A DNA stretch of 64,000 nt from Alligator mississippiensis (taxonomy: Eukaryota; Chordata; Crocodylia; Alligatoridae), in the NCBI RefSeq assembly GCF_030867095.1, contig NC_081827.1:49640501-49704500 (forward strand). Direction: 5' to 3'. Of the stretch, positions 12,186 through 23,984 are shown in pieces. Every line of letters begins with the position of its first letter. Positions within the stretch are counted from its first letter, which is position 1. The notes under the pieces are model-generated. The model searched no databases, was not told the DNA's origin, and worked only from the letters and a program-made list of their open reading frames with translations. The position numbers and the translations under genes were made by a program.

Positions 12186-12240
12186 TGAAGTCAAGTAACT
12201 CCCTCCATCCTCCAGAATGTTGCTGTCACTGCCAGAGAGT

Positions 12241-12680
12241 GGGTGCACCTACACAAGATGCTTTACTATGCAGTAAGCGTGTGCATCTACACGTGCACAT
12301 GCTTACTGCATGGCGAACTTCACTAATCGCAAGCAAATTTGCAACCTGCAAATAGCAAATTTACTTGTGATTACTTACTGCACATATAGATGCCTGACCA
12401 GGAGCAAATCTGCTCCCATTCAACCAGCCACCAAGGAGGCGGGAGATTGTTCCCTGTCCCCAAGAGCTTCCTGCTGCCGGAGTGGGCTCTGCCACTGGAG
12501 CCCAGGAGGGGACCATGTCCCCCTGCCCCAGCAGCAAGGAGCTCCAAGTTGCCTGCTCCAAGATCGCGATCAGGGAGCAGGGTCTGGGACAGCCTTATCT
12601 CCTAACCCCTGCTTCACCATCATGATTAGGGAGCAGGGAACTGGGAAATCCTTATCCTTTATAAGGTGTAGATGCACCCA
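12241..12680. mobile_element. TIR element, GGGTGCATCTACAC family
   Basis: The left end GGGTGCACCTACACAAG and right end AAGGTGTAGATGCACCC are inverted repeats of each other. The interior is GC-rich with no transposase. Related ends occur at 39530-40694 and 45215-47114. No target duplication is obvious, so transposition class is inferred from family resemblance. Confidence 0.6.
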
Positions 12681-12835
12681 ATTTGTTTTAAACTGTGGAT
12701 AGACAGGAATAAAAGTAGGGTGCAACTGTACCACTTAACCCATTCCCCAGATCTTCCTCTCGAAATTTCCCCACTGTGGGACATAAAGTGAGAGTCAGTA
12801 TCATTAGGATATAGAATTAGTAAGTTCCTTATAAG
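12681..12835. repeat. Direct repeat, copy A
   Basis: This begins AATTTGTTTTAAACTGTGG, directly after the right end of the preceding TIR element. It closely resembles 13749-13915: both carry ACTGTGG.TAGAC, AAAGTAGGGTGCAACTG, GATCTTCCTCT and GTATCATTAGGA in the same order. It is either a local duplication of host DNA or part of a larger repeat. Confidence 0.65.
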
Positions 12836-13529
12836 GATCTCCCAGGTCCAGCCCTGTAGTTGTGGAGCTGGCACTGGGAGATAAGGATCTCCCACTGCTG
12901 ACCTTGCAACTTCAGAGCTGGAGCTGGGAGCTCCCTGCTGGTGGGGGCTGGGGAGCCTGTTCCTTGCTTAACTCCATGATCACAGAGCTGGGTGGGGAAC
13001 AGGCTGGGGAGCTGAGTAGGAGTTGAGATTGCGGGAACAGGTTCTCTAGCCCTTGTCCCATAATTGTGGAGAGGGGGTCAGGGGCAGGTCCCAGCCCTAT
13101 GCCCTGATTGGATGATCAAAGCACGGCTTGGAAAGAGCTGCAGGGGTGGGGTAGGTCCCTGTCCTGATCTGCCGGTGGGGCAGCTAGTAGGAAGCTAGCT
13201 GCCCCACTGGCAGATTGGGGCAGGGGGATGGGACCTGCCTGGCCCCTGCAGCTCTTTTCAAGTCCTCTTACCCCCAACTGGGGAGCTGGGGCCAGGAGAG
13301 CTCCCTGCTGCCAAGGCAGGGGAACATTGTTCCTACCCTGGCAACAGGCAGCCCCTGGGGGCAGGATGCAATGTCCCAGCCCTGGCCAGGCGACAACTGT
13401 CTCCTGGTCCAGTGCTCCCTGCCAGCACCTGGGCTAGCACCCAGGAGGAGACTAGAGCTCCCCCTTGGTGGCAGCAGGGACTCATTGCAAGTAAACTGCT
13501 CCTGCATCAAATGCATGTGTAGACACAAC
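12836..13529. mobile_element. GC-rich element body between the two direct repeats
   Basis: The sequence resembles the body of the GGGTGCATCTACAC family: GGGAGATAAGGATCTCCCA at 12878-12896 is also seen, diverged, near 39689-39710. It ends with CATGTGTAGACACAAC near 13527, a family-like terminus. Its left end is unclear. No coding potential is supported. Confidence 0.45.
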
Positions 13530-13748
13530 TAGTGGATGCATTTACATGAGAGGCTACATCACCATACTGATGAGCTACGTTGCTGTAGCTTGTTGCTATG
13601 GCAATGTAGCATCAGCAGGCAGGAACCATGACGCTGACACTACTGCACAGTAGCTTGTTGCTATTGTGCAGTAGTGTGGGGAAAAACCTGTGCGGCGTTG
13701 GGACTGCACAGTAACTGCAGAGGCTGACACATGTGTAGACATGTCCAA
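13530..13748. mobile_element. MITE-like element related to 1630-1880
   Basis: Contains GGCTACATCACC, GAGCTACGTTGCTGTAGC, TTGCTATGGCAATGTAGC and CACTACTGCACAGTAGC, forming several potential hairpins. It ends CATGTGTAGACATGTCC. The same vocabulary at 1630-1880 shows it is dispersed. Confidence 0.5.
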
Positions 13749-13915
13749 TTTTTATTAAACTGTGGGTAGACCAGGAATCAAAGTAGGGTGCAACTGCATT
13801 ACCTTGCCTTCCCAACCCCTTGCCCCCTCCACCACCTGGATCTTCCTCTGGCTATGTCCCATAGTAGGGAAACTAACTGAGAGGCAGTATCATTAGGAAA
13901 TGGGATTAGTAATCT
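13749..13915. repeat. Direct repeat, copy B
   Basis: Second copy of the segment described at 12681-12835, again immediately to the right of a transposon terminus. The two copies are about 1.07 kb apart and have diverged by scattered substitutions and small indels. Confidence 0.65.
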
Positions 13916-15500
13916 TTATGTCTGAGAGGATGTAAATATTTTCAGGGTCATAATTAGATCAGAAAAGACCTGTGGTCTAGTAAACAGATACACACTTGAG
14001 GGACAGGGCAGGGAGTCATATGCATAGTTCTTTGTTAATCTCACAGTCAAGACATTCATGGAAGATCCTTGACTGTGGATCTGAAAATGGCTGAGGTTGA
14101 TCCAGGATTGACAGACTCTGTTGCAACTTGGGCATGTGGTTTTTTTTGTTTGTTTTGTTTGTAGGGTGGGTGGCTCTGGATTCTCGATTCTGTCCATCAC
14201 ATGCTGTTTCTGCCACTCCTGCTTTTTCATTTCCTCTTATCATTGTAAGGCTTCAAAGTACTGAGATTCTTGCAGAATACTCTGTCTCCATTTGGGGTGG
14301 TCCTGGGCAATAGTCTCCCACAAGTTGACATCCTCGTTGTTGTATTATTTCAAGTTGCCCTTGAGGATGACACTTGAAGTGCTTTCTCTGCCTTCCTCTT
14401 GAGGGTGCACCTTGGCTGAGCTGGAAGAACACAACTTGCTTCAGGAGTTTGAAGTCAGATATCTGGATGATGTAGCTGGCCCAGTGAAGTTGATGTCAGA
14501 TGACCATTGCATCAATGCTTGTGTTTGCTTGTGTTAGGACACTAATGTTGGTGCATCTATCTTCCCATTGGTCTTATAAAAGATATCAAATTCACCCAAG
14601 GAACCTTGTCCGTCTATCTTCCCACTGAATTTGAAGGATCTTCCACTGGCAGTGTTGATGGTATTTCTCCAATGACTTGAGATGTCTCTTGTACTTGTTC
14701 ACATCTCAGCTCTGGACAGTAAGGTGGAGATCACAACTGCTTAATAAACCATGAGCTTGGTTTTGGGTCTCATGTTGTGATCTTTGAACACCTGTTTCTT
14801 CAGGTGTCTGAAGGCTGCACTGGCACATTTGAGGTGACGTTGGATTTCTTTGCTGATGTCAGATTTCTGTGAGAAATGGCTTCTGAGGTACAGGAAATAC
14901 TCAGTGTTCTCTAGAGTCTCACCATGAATCTGAATTGCTGCAGCTGGGGACTGCTTATTAAGAACTTGTTGATGGAAAACCTTAGTCTTCCAATTGTTGT
15001 TTTCTTGTATGCCTCAGTAAAGATATCAATGATTGCCTGAAGGTCTGCTTCCAAGTGAGCACACATTACAGGATCATCAGCGTACTAGAACTAGATGACT
15101 GAGGTCAGGGTGGTCTTGGTTTTAGCTCGAAGTCAGCTGAGATTAAACAGCTTACCATCCATTTGGTAGTTTAGCTCCACTTCAATTGGAAGCTTATTGG
15201 TGGTCAGATGTAGCATCATTCGGTGGTCATCAGTACTTCAGAAGAACCCTCCACAGTGCATCTTAGTTGACAGAGTCGAAGGCTTTCATGAGAGGTTTAT
15301 GCTATTCCTGGAATTTTGCTGCTGCTGGTGAGTTGTGAAGATTATGTCAGCTGTGTCTCTTGATGCCCTAAACCCACACTGAGATTCTGGGAGGAGATGG
15401 TTCAGCAGCATTCTCGCAATGATGTTTGCTGTGGCGGGCAGCAAGGTGATCCCTCTGTTATGTCCACAGTTGGACCTGTCTCCCCAAGAATTCAATGAAT
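13916..15500 (-). pseudogene. Degenerate non-LTR retrotransposon, antisense copy
   Basis: Read on the minus strand from 15500, this encodes a GITLLP-type motif and SQCGFRASRDTADIIF (about 15335-15385), then LMKAFDSVN near 15275-15300, matching the motif order of the copy at 9518-11215. Further RT and C-terminal fragments follow in broken frames. Near its 3' end it encodes a C2H2 finger-like pattern, CPSC followed by H-x3-H (about 14075-14135), like the C-terminal finger of some LINE ORFs. Several stops and frameshifts make it non-functional. Confidence 0.7.
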
Positions 15501-16118
15501 ATTATGGGTAAATAGCCAGATAAAAAAACATAGTTAAGGCATGCCATGGGAAAAAGTTTTCCGGGGCATTGGGAATTACTTTAGGCCCTCACTAGCAGAC
15601 TGAGTGAAATAGGGTGACAGGAGAATTTGCAGGAAGCTCTGACAGGAAGGTCAAGGCAGCAATTGCTTTCTAGTCTATTGAGCTGAGGAGGCTCTGCATT
15701 CATACAGCTTAGCCCTATGATGCAGGGATAAGGTAAAATCACTGTTTTGTTATTTTTTTATTTGTTTATTCTTATAACTTTGTATCTTGACACACATGTT
15801 TACTGATTTCTTGATTGCTCTTTTTGTAATAAATCTTTTTGTTATCTTATAACTTATCAGTGATAAATATGATTTCAGAGCATTTGATTATACAGGTAGG
15901 CCTCTTCTATGGAAGAGGTATCTACCATTTCTGAGCACAGGACCAGATAAGGGTGTGATTCTTCTAGCTGGCAAAGTCTCCTCGATTAAGAGCTGGCCAG
16001 ACCTGGGTGAGATGGCTAAACCTGAAGTGCCATAGTTCAGGGAGTTGACACTGGAGCATCTCAGACTGTTCTCGGTGGTTAAGCAGCAGATGGCAGAGAG
16101 GGTTTGGGGGCTGTAGGG
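15501..16118. other. Intergenic, nothing certain
   Basis: AT-rich sequence, then moderately GC-rich sequence that may be the body of the antisense SINE whose head lies at 16262. No gene is supported. Confidence 0.4.
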
Positions 16119-16119
16119 C

Positions 16120-16262
16120 ACCCCGGAAGGTGTTAAAAATACCCAAGGAGTGTGTTTCAAGAGCATATCTGACTGCACCCTGGGTCTGGGTGCATCACAA
16201 GGGGTTTGAATCAATGTCTCATACATTCCAGTTGAGTGCTATAACCACTAGAATATTGATTA
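16120..16262 (-). repeat. tRNA-derived SINE head, antisense
   Basis: On the minus strand a box A-like TAGTGGTTATAGCACTCAACTGG (16229-16250) is followed by a box B-like GATTCAAACCCC (about 16199-16210). It is similar in layout to the copies at 8310 and 42400-42600. The tail boundary is not clear. Confidence 0.5.
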
Positions 16263-16604
16263 TTTTTGGGGAGGGGGAGAATTCTCTTCCTCATTTTTCA
16301 AGAAATGGGAAACTCTATGAGGAGGTTTGTGGCTAAAGATCCTGAAAGGCAAAAGGCTTCTGCCTGGCCAGAAAGGTACGTGCACTTTATCTCTGGACAA
16401 GTAACTTGCTTGTCCCCTAACCCCCTTCTCCCCTCCCCTCTCCATTTTCTTTTGGTTAGCTTAAGTGATTCCCTACTCAGATCATGTCTGGGGATCCCTA
16501 GCACTGCACAGACAACGAAACGTGTGTGTGCATAGCTCAGGGCTCAGGATTCCGCTGGGTACTTCATGGACTCTCCACTGGGTTCTTAGGTGTTGCAGTA
16601 TCTA

Positions 16605-16760
16605 ATTATCTTGGAAGAGCTGGGCTTCTGGGCCTCAGTTTCCTATTTGCAAAATAGGCATAAGAGGACATTCCCTACCTCACTAAAGATAAATATCTAA
16701 AATATCACGAGGAGCTAAGCTGATAGGGCTATTGTTATTAATGGGGGACTTTACATGGAT
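16605..16760 (+). repeat. MIR-type SINE fragment
   Basis: Contains CTGGGCCTCAGTTTCCTATTTGCAAAATAGG and then ACCTCACTAAAGATAAAT, the typical 3' half of MIR in forward orientation. Confidence 0.55.
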
Positions 16761-18605
16761 TGTCTTACAACTCTGGTGATTTTGTTAAGTATACAGTAGA
16801 AAGTGCACGGGTGAAATCTTGGCTTTCTGAAGTCAGTGGGAATTTTATCATTGACTTCAGTGGGGGCTGACTTTCACTGGCTTTTCTAAAACCATAAAAT
16901 GGAATTAACGAACTTCATATCTTATTTAATAAAAAAAAGTTAAAGCCACCATCTGACTTCATGCAACTTTTATTGGTTTCTCAATGTGCACGCTTTCTCA
17001 AGTGTATTCATCATCAAACAGTTCTTTAATTCAAAAGTCCTTTTATCTGAACTAGCCTCTTCAGGTTTTTATTACTAAAATCTGGTTATCATCTTCCAAA
17101 TGTAATTTGTTAAGGTTTTGGAAACAAGCCTCCAGATACAGTATGTACTGAAGCTAACTGACCTGGGAGAGGAAGAGTTGAAGGGAGGGTGTTGTACTGT
17201 ATTTCCAGACTTTTTAAATCTTCCAAACTAGGAATCAAAAGTATTCAACTCCCACACTGTAGTTATGCATGTGTATACAGTAAAAGTATTTCAATAGCTT
17301 GTACAAGATTAAAGTAGGTCCTAGGTTCTACTTAGCAGCAGCTGGGGTGGTCTAACTTTCCCTACCAGCACCTGTTGGATTGGGGTTTCACATCAAGTAA
17401 ACTATTTTCACAGTACAAAGGGAGGCTATATTATTGGGTACATTTTAATACTTTCTAGTATTAGTCATAATTGCAGTGACTCATCAATCTGGCTCAAAAA
17501 GTAAAAGCAGATTTACTCGTCATTGGGTCTGACAGTTGGCAAATGATTGTTTTCCCTCCATGAATCAGACTTCTATTTATTTAGAATAATCATGAAGGAA
17601 CTGGCTGTTTTGTGACCTTCTAGGCTGGTGAAAGGGAACAACTGATTGTTTTGGCATCATCAAGTTAACAGAACAATGCAAAACTGTAGATAAGCAACTG
17701 CACTCCATTTGGCTGACTGCATTGGGCATCGCTGCGTGTCACAGTATTCTAGTTGTCTGCATAATTCTTTCCCATTTGCAGAAACAACATTTTTTATAGA
17801 AATAAAATGAATGTCATACTTTAAAAAGCAGTTTTTAGATTATTCTCCTTCTAAGGACATCATGGGTTTTTTTTTTTTTTTTTTTTTAATATATAAGGCA
17901 TCAGTGGTTTCTCAAAAGTCTGCTATAAAGGTCCTGTTGCAGAGCCAGTTATCAGGGAAGTTTGCAGCATGCCTAGCTATTGGACAGACATTACCCTGCC
18001 GGATTAATATAAACACTTCTCATGCAAATTATGCAGAAGAAAATGAGATGCCAGTAATGTTGAAACCAGTATGCTTCTTGTCCTCTATGGATTGCTGCCC
18101 GCAATGTAGATAACAGACCTAAAATGTATTCTGTGATTGCTTCATGACAGTGGTGCTGACTGAATTTAAAAGAGGCTAAGAATACACTCTCCTGCAACAG
18201 TTAACTGGTCACTGCTTCTTATTCAGGCAAGGGAAACCTAAAAATGACACTTTCAAAATAAATATTTTTCTTTTATATAAAAACAGAATAATCTTGCTAC
18301 AGTGAAGTACACAAAATCATTTCTGAATCCTGGCATCATGTAGGCATTTTAATGAAGCTTTTAAATGACCTGGAATATGTTCTGTGAATGCCAGTAAACA
18401 TTCTTCAATGCTACTGTTGTGTGTTGCATGTTCTTTGCATCTTACTATTTTTAAATTGTTTTTCTTTAGCTCAAGCTTTAATTTTAATGCTTTAAAATGT
18501 AATTTAATATTGGTGTTTACTGAAGTTAAATAAGGTGAACAATACAAATATTCTTCAAAGATGAACAAACTGTAGATGAAATCAGGGCTGCAATGAAGTC
18601 AATAG
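16761..18605. other. Intergenic, nothing recognised
   Basis: AT-rich, apparently unique DNA with a long T run at about 17866-17887. No gene, RNA or mobile element recognised. It could contain conserved non-coding sequence, which cannot be judged without an alignment. Confidence 0.5.
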
Positions 18606-18607
18606 GG

Positions 18608-19920
18608 GCTAAGTATAGACGGTCAAAAAGCCTGAGGCTGAATCGATTCAAACTAGGCAGCTTCCTCTAAGCTGCGTAGGTTGAACCCATATCCAAATGA
18701 ACTGACATTCAGTTTTCAATTGGGAAAGGCAGGGGGAGGTCTGCACTGACCCAGGCCAATAGGTAGGGGGTACAAGAGCATATCTTCCAGCCTGCTGGCC
18801 ATTGCCAGCCCAGGCAAGTGTCCCCAGCCCACTGTTGTCCCCCTGCTGGGGGTTCAGGAGTCCCCTGCCTGGATGCTGGCCCACCTTGGAGGAGCCTCCT
18901 GCTCAGGAGGTTCCCCCAGCCTGGGTGCCCCAGCTCAGGCAGCCCTGGGGGGCTCCCTGTCCCCCTTTCCAGCTGCTGATAGCTTCAGCCACTGTCGCAG
19001 GAGCAAGGGAGGAGTCCTCCTGGCCAAGGGTCTACCCCTGCTGCCCAACATGGGGGCACTGAGGATCCCCCACCTTGAGGGGCTTCCCTCCACCCCAGCT
19101 CAGGTCCTCCAGCCTGGGGCAGCCCCAGGAGCTAAGGGGAATCCTTTCTAACCCCACACCCTTGCCTTAGAGGCTAGAGTCTTAGGGATAGCCTAGGGAG
19201 TGGAGGGAAATTCCTGTGCTCCCTGCATTAGTTTTGCCCCAGACCCACAGCAACAAAGGCAAAACTGGCTGTGGAGGAGCAGGGAAAATTTCCCTCTGTT
19301 CCCTCAAGCTGCCTGAGAGTTGCAGGGGCTAAGGCAAGGTTTGGGACAGAAAGATTCCCCTCAGCTCCCTGGGACTGCCCTAGGCTGGGGGCTGCAGGTA
19401 CAGGCACCCAGCTGGGAGGACTGCTTCTCCCTCCCTCCTGTGGCAGCCACTGAAGCAATCAGCAGCTGGGAAGGGGGATGGGGGGAGGGGAGAGGGCTGC
19501 CAGGATCTGAAAAGCCCCTACCATGGAGGCTTTCTCTTCTCCCATGTGCTGTGTAGGGCCTGGATAAGAGGGCTGGGGTTCTGCTCCCCTACCCCTCCCT
19601 GTCCCTATGGGCTGGTGGACACAGGCAAGAAGCGGGATAAGGAGCAGAGGGGAAAGGTAGTCCCTGCTCCGCTGGAGCAGGCAGCATAACCCAGGGCTGC
19701 AAAGCATCCTGGGATGCTGGGGGAGTGAGAGTTAACTTGAACCAGGAAGGGATCTGGGACAGAAGTTCCATAAACCAGTTTGATCTAAATTAGTTAAGTC
19801 TGATACTACTACTCCGTTTGGTCATTTTGAAAGCGGTTTATAGAACTGAAGTTCAGTTCTGTTACAGGTTTAAACCAGTTTCCAATCACTTAAACCGGTT
19901 TGTGTACCTTCTGTCCCTAG
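18608..19920. mobile_element. Putative GC-rich DNA element
   Basis: The left edge, GGGGCTAAGTATAGACGGTCAAAAAGCC, and the right edge, ACCTTCTGTCCCTAGCT, are loosely inverted. Next to each edge is AT-rich sequence with AAACCGGTTT or GAATCGATTC words, and the centre is GC-rich with poor coding content. A shorter segment at 20785-21035 has comparable edges (GGCTAGGTATTAAAAAATGAC and GTCTGTATCTGGCCT). No target duplication was seen. Confidence 0.4.
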
Positions 19921-20224
19921 CTTAGGAGTTTTGTCATTGATTTCATTTTCAATCATTTCCAATATTGTTCTCACCTAGAAAGCTTAAGTAAAACTCTACC
20001 AAAGTCAACATGTATCTAAGCTCCTCTCACAGAAAATAACTTCAAGAATCTGAGCTCTGAGTGCTCTTAGGCCTTTAAATGCCACAGCTCATGACCATTG
20101 GCTGGAGAATAGTCCCCCTAGACTCATGCTGAATCCCATTAATATTAGATTATTAATTTGAGAATGATTATTAGCTAGGAGTTTGCTCATCTCAGCTGTG
20201 CTTTGCCCCTGTATTTAATAGGCT

Positions 20225-20385
20225 TCCTAGGGATGTTCTGGAATTTCCTTTATTGCAGATTTTTAAGAACAGGTGAGATGAATATCTGTCAAGAATGTTT
20301 GAGGTTTAGTCAATGCTGCCTCATTGCTAAGGACTGGATTAGGTGATCTCTTGAGTTCCATTTGTGCTCTGCATTTCTAGTCAAT
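20225..20385 (+). repeat. CR1 LINE 3' tail, old copy
   Basis: The order TTTTTAAGAACAGGTGAGATGAATATCTGTCAAGAATG, CTGCCTCATTGC, GGACTGGATTAGGTGATCTCTTGAG and CATTTCTAG is the conserved 3' UTR layout of amniote CR1 elements. Confidence 0.6.
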
Positions 20386-20784
20386 GCCATAACTTACAGC
20401 AATTTAAGATACTAGTTTTGACCTTACATGGCCTGCGCTGTATAAGGGACAGTCTTCTCTCTTATACCCCATCGAGCAAGAGCAACCCCCTACAAGCAAG
20501 AAATTACCATTAAATGCAGCAAGTTCACTTGGGGAAAACGCATGTAAGGTAATTTTTGGTAGTCAACCCTCTACTCTGGAACTCCCTCACCCTTGGTGCT
20601 CACAAAAGCCCAATTCTGGACATCTCCTAGAAGTGCTAGGCAGGTGTTTCGTAGGAAAAGCTAACCTGGGATAACATTTTGGGGCTTTTCCTATATAGTT
20701 TATTTTAATACTCTCTTGGCTTCAACAGTTATGTTGCATCTTCTGTTTTGTTAAAATATAAATATGAATAGGAGTGTAAGGCTA

Positions 20785-21035
20785 GGTATTAAAAAATGAC
20801 ATTCAAAATGCCCAAGGTGGAAACGATCTAAGTTGGGCGACTTTCTGTAAGTGGTGTAGTTTAGATTGGTAGCAAATAGAACACACACGTGCCTTTGGTG
20901 GGGGGAGGGGCAAATCTTGGACCAGGTTCCACCATTTTAAAACTAGTGTATGTGTGCTAAACTTCTGTTCTGTAATGGTATAGAGAAGTTTTCAATCACT
21001 GATACTGGTACAAGTGTAATGTCTGTATCTGGCCT
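20785..21035. mobile_element. Short relative of the 18608-19920 element
   Basis: Edges GGCTAGGTATTAAAAAATGAC and GTCTGTATCTGGCCT are inverted relative to each other. No coding capacity. Confidence 0.35.
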
Positions 21036-22332
21036 AAAGGTGATATTTGGTTAAAGAAAGGGCCCATAAAGAGTTTCCCATTAAGAGTTTCCTAAAGATA
21101 ATTTGACTAAAGTTATAATATACTTTACTTATTAAATGATGGATTAATTTCAGTTTTATTTTTCTCATGTGATTGGTCAGTTACAGATCCTATTTATAAC
21201 CATTCATTCACAAGTCTGAAAACAAGATATAAAGTCTATATTATATAATATTTTTGAGGTGCTCATTATGCATTTAGACTCGGATCACAGTGTGGTATTT
21301 ATTACTGTGTAGCTCAGAGAAGAGGATACGTCCTTGGGGGTAGTGGGTCAGGGCTTTCAGCCCTTGTTTCCAATGCTACTTGTGCATTTTATCTAATAAC
21401 TCTGTAATGCAAAATGTATAAATAGTTGCAGGGGCAGGAACTGAGAGAACTAGCCTGAGTGATCACTCTCCTTATAGCACTTTTCCACAATTGTGACTAA
21501 TTGAGATATCTGTGCTGGATCTTTATTTGCCTATAAAGGAGGAGGCAAATCATTTCTTAAGAGGGTCTGAACTTTGGAACTCACTTCCCTCAATTACTGT
21601 TTGAATTAGTTCAAATTTTTTGACCTTTATATAGTGTGCAAAACCAGTCTGTTCTCCATGGCTTATAGAAAGAAGAGAGAAACATGAGAATGGAGATTGA
21701 AGTGAAAGAGGATTTTTAAAAGACTATTTTCTTCTCATTGACTGTGGGTCTAGAATGTTGATGAAATGGGTGGCATTGTAAACTATAACAACTGTATTTT
21801 CAAATATTGACAAGGGCACGTAGGGTACATGAATAAGAATTCTTATGCTTTTCTGTATAACAGAATTTAATACAAATCCAGTGGATAATGCATCATAATT
21901 TTGTTTTTGTTTTATCTAGCAGAATATTATATTCTTCCAACGTGAAGAAAACAGATGGCCACATCTTCAACAGGTGTAGTTCCACCACAGTCAATGGAGC
22001 AATACCAGTATAAAGCATGGGCACATAGATGAGTGGGAGTCAACTCAAATGTCAAGTGTTCTCTGCAGCTGCAGAGGTTCCCAAAGATTCTCTCTTCCCA
22101 GAATCTGTCAGCTTTACAATCAAACCCATTTTGTATGCTTGCAGCCATATCAGGCTGTGGTGTCTGTGAATCACTAGACTGGAATGTAGCATATGGACGC
22201 TGGTGCTGTGAGAGAGCGGGTCAAATGATTAATTAGCAAGGCTATGCTTCACCACACTAGAAAATAATTTTCCTCACTACACCTTTTGATAGTACTAAAA
22301 TCTAAGAAATAGATTTCTAGAAATAAATAATG
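21036..22332. other. Intergenic, nothing recognised
   Basis: AT-rich sequence with only short, domain-free open frames. Confidence 0.5.
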
Positions 22333-22415
22333 CCGATTCATAGATTCATAGATGTTAGGGTCGGAAGGGACCTCAATAGATCATCGAGTCTGACCCCCTG
22401 CATAAGCAGGAAAGA
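22333..22415 (-). repeat. CR1 LINE 3' terminus, antisense
   Basis: TTCATAGATTCATAGATGTTAGGGTCGGAAGGGACCTCAATAGATCATCGAGTCTGACCCCCTGC is the reverse complement of a CR1 3' end. The same stretch occurs at 37905-37980, with only a base or two changed, which points to a relatively recent crocodilian-type subfamily. Confidence 0.8.
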
Positions 22416-22499
22416 TAATACAGATATGTTACCTTCATTATGAAAGATATATTTGTTTGGGTAAAGGGTCTAAAGCTCTCCCAGTAATATTTTGAAACC

Positions 22500-22610
22500 A
22501 CTTCCTAGACAAATTGGATGTGTTCAGATGAGCGCACATGTGCAGTATGTGGCACTGCAGACCTGCCTGCAGTACTGCACACCATACATACCCTACTTTA
22601 TCCTTCAAGT
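22500..22610. mobile_element. Fragment of a GGGTGCATCCAGATGAGC-type element
   Basis: GATGTGTTCAGATGAGCGCACATGTGCAGTATGTGGCACTGCAGACCTGCCTGCAGTACTGCAC matches the left arm of the elements at 24925 and 33680. Confidence 0.45.
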
Positions 22611-22654
22611 TGAAAATTGTGCAGTCACAAATACAAGATTCATATGTCATACCT

Positions 22655-23980
22655 CTAGTCTCAGTAAGACCTTAGAAAAAATCATAAAGGATCACATTTG
22701 CTGGGGGACAGCGGGTAACACAGTATTAAGGGGCAACCAGCATGGGTTTATAGCAAGCAGATCCTGCCTGACAAACCTGGTCTCTTTTTATGACCAGGTC
22801 GCGAAGTGCTTAGATGCTGGGGAGGAAGTAGATATTATTTACCTGGATTTTAAAAAGGCTTTTGACACGGTGTCGCACCCAGTTCTTACGAGCAAACCGA
22901 GTAGCTGCGATGTGGATTTTTTCACAGTAAGGTGGGTTAAAAACTGGCTTATGGGATGCATCCAGAGTGGTGGTGGATGGGTCGTTTTCTCCCTGGAGGG
23001 ATGTGGGCATTGGTGTCCCCCAAGGCTCTGTCCTTGGACCAGTACTGTTTAATATCTTCATCAGTGATTTGGAGGAAGGTGTTGGAAGCACCTTGTCCAA
23101 ATTCCAGATGACACTAAACTATGGGGCATAGTAAATACACTGGAGGACAGGGAGCGAATTCAGGCAGATTTGGACAGACTGGGGAAGTGGGCAGATCAGA
23201 ATAGGATGCAATTTAACACGGATAAATGCACGGTGCTGCACCTGGGGAGAGAGAATCTCCAACACACCTATAGACTGGGAGGTACCATTCTGAGCACCAC
23301 AACAGTGGAAAGAGATCTTGGAGTCCTAGTTTACGCAAAAATGAACATGAGTCACCAGTGTGGTAAGTTAATAAGCAAGGCTAACTGCTCTCTTTCTTGC
23401 CTCAGCAGGTGCATCATGAGCAGGTCTAGGGAAGTGATAATTCTCCTCTGTGCGGCATTGGTGAGGCTGCAGCTGGAGTACTGCATCCAGTTTTGGGTGC
23501 TGCATTTCAAGAGGGATGTGGATAACCTTGAGAGGGTTCAGAGGAGGGCTACTCGTATGGTTGAGGGCCTGCAGGTAAGACCCTTTGAAGACAGACTGAG
23601 GGATCTGAATCTCTTCAGCCTCTGCAAGAGAAGACTGAGGGGTGATTTTGTGGTCGCCTACAAACTCATAAGGGGGAGGCAGCAGGGAATAGGGGACACT
23701 CTGTTTACCAGGGGACCCCTTGGGGTTACCGGGAATAATGGCCACAAACTGAAGGAGAACAGATTTAGATCTGACATAAGGAAGAAATTCTTTACGGTAA
23801 GGGTTGCCAAAATATGGAATGGGCTTCCAAGGGAGGAGGTGCTTTCCCCTACCCTGGAGATGTTCAAGAGGAGATTAGACAGGCATCTGGCTGGGGTTAC
23901 TTAACCCCACAGCTCTTTCCTGCCTGGAGCAGGGGATCAGACCCGATGATCTACCAGGTCCCTTCTGACTCTAGAAATCT
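22655..23980 (+). pseudogene. CR1 LINE reverse transcriptase, 5'-truncated and broken
   Basis: A first block encodes fingers/palm motifs: HGFIASRSCLTNL (about 22740-22780) and YLDFKKAFDTVSHPVL (22838-22887). After a frame break the continuation is [14 protein letters not shown] (about 23041-23080), but the expected catalytic FADDT-type motif is not intact near 23105. A second long frame, 23170-23901, encodes the thumb and C-terminal part, including LHLGREN, a VERDLGVLV motif, an LEYCIQFWVLHFKRDVDNLERVQRR-type stretch and the usual end DRHLAGVT. The 3' UTR ends near 23980. This is normal for a CR1 copy truncated during insertion, and it is inactive. Confidence 0.85.
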
Positions 23981-23984
23981 ATTA

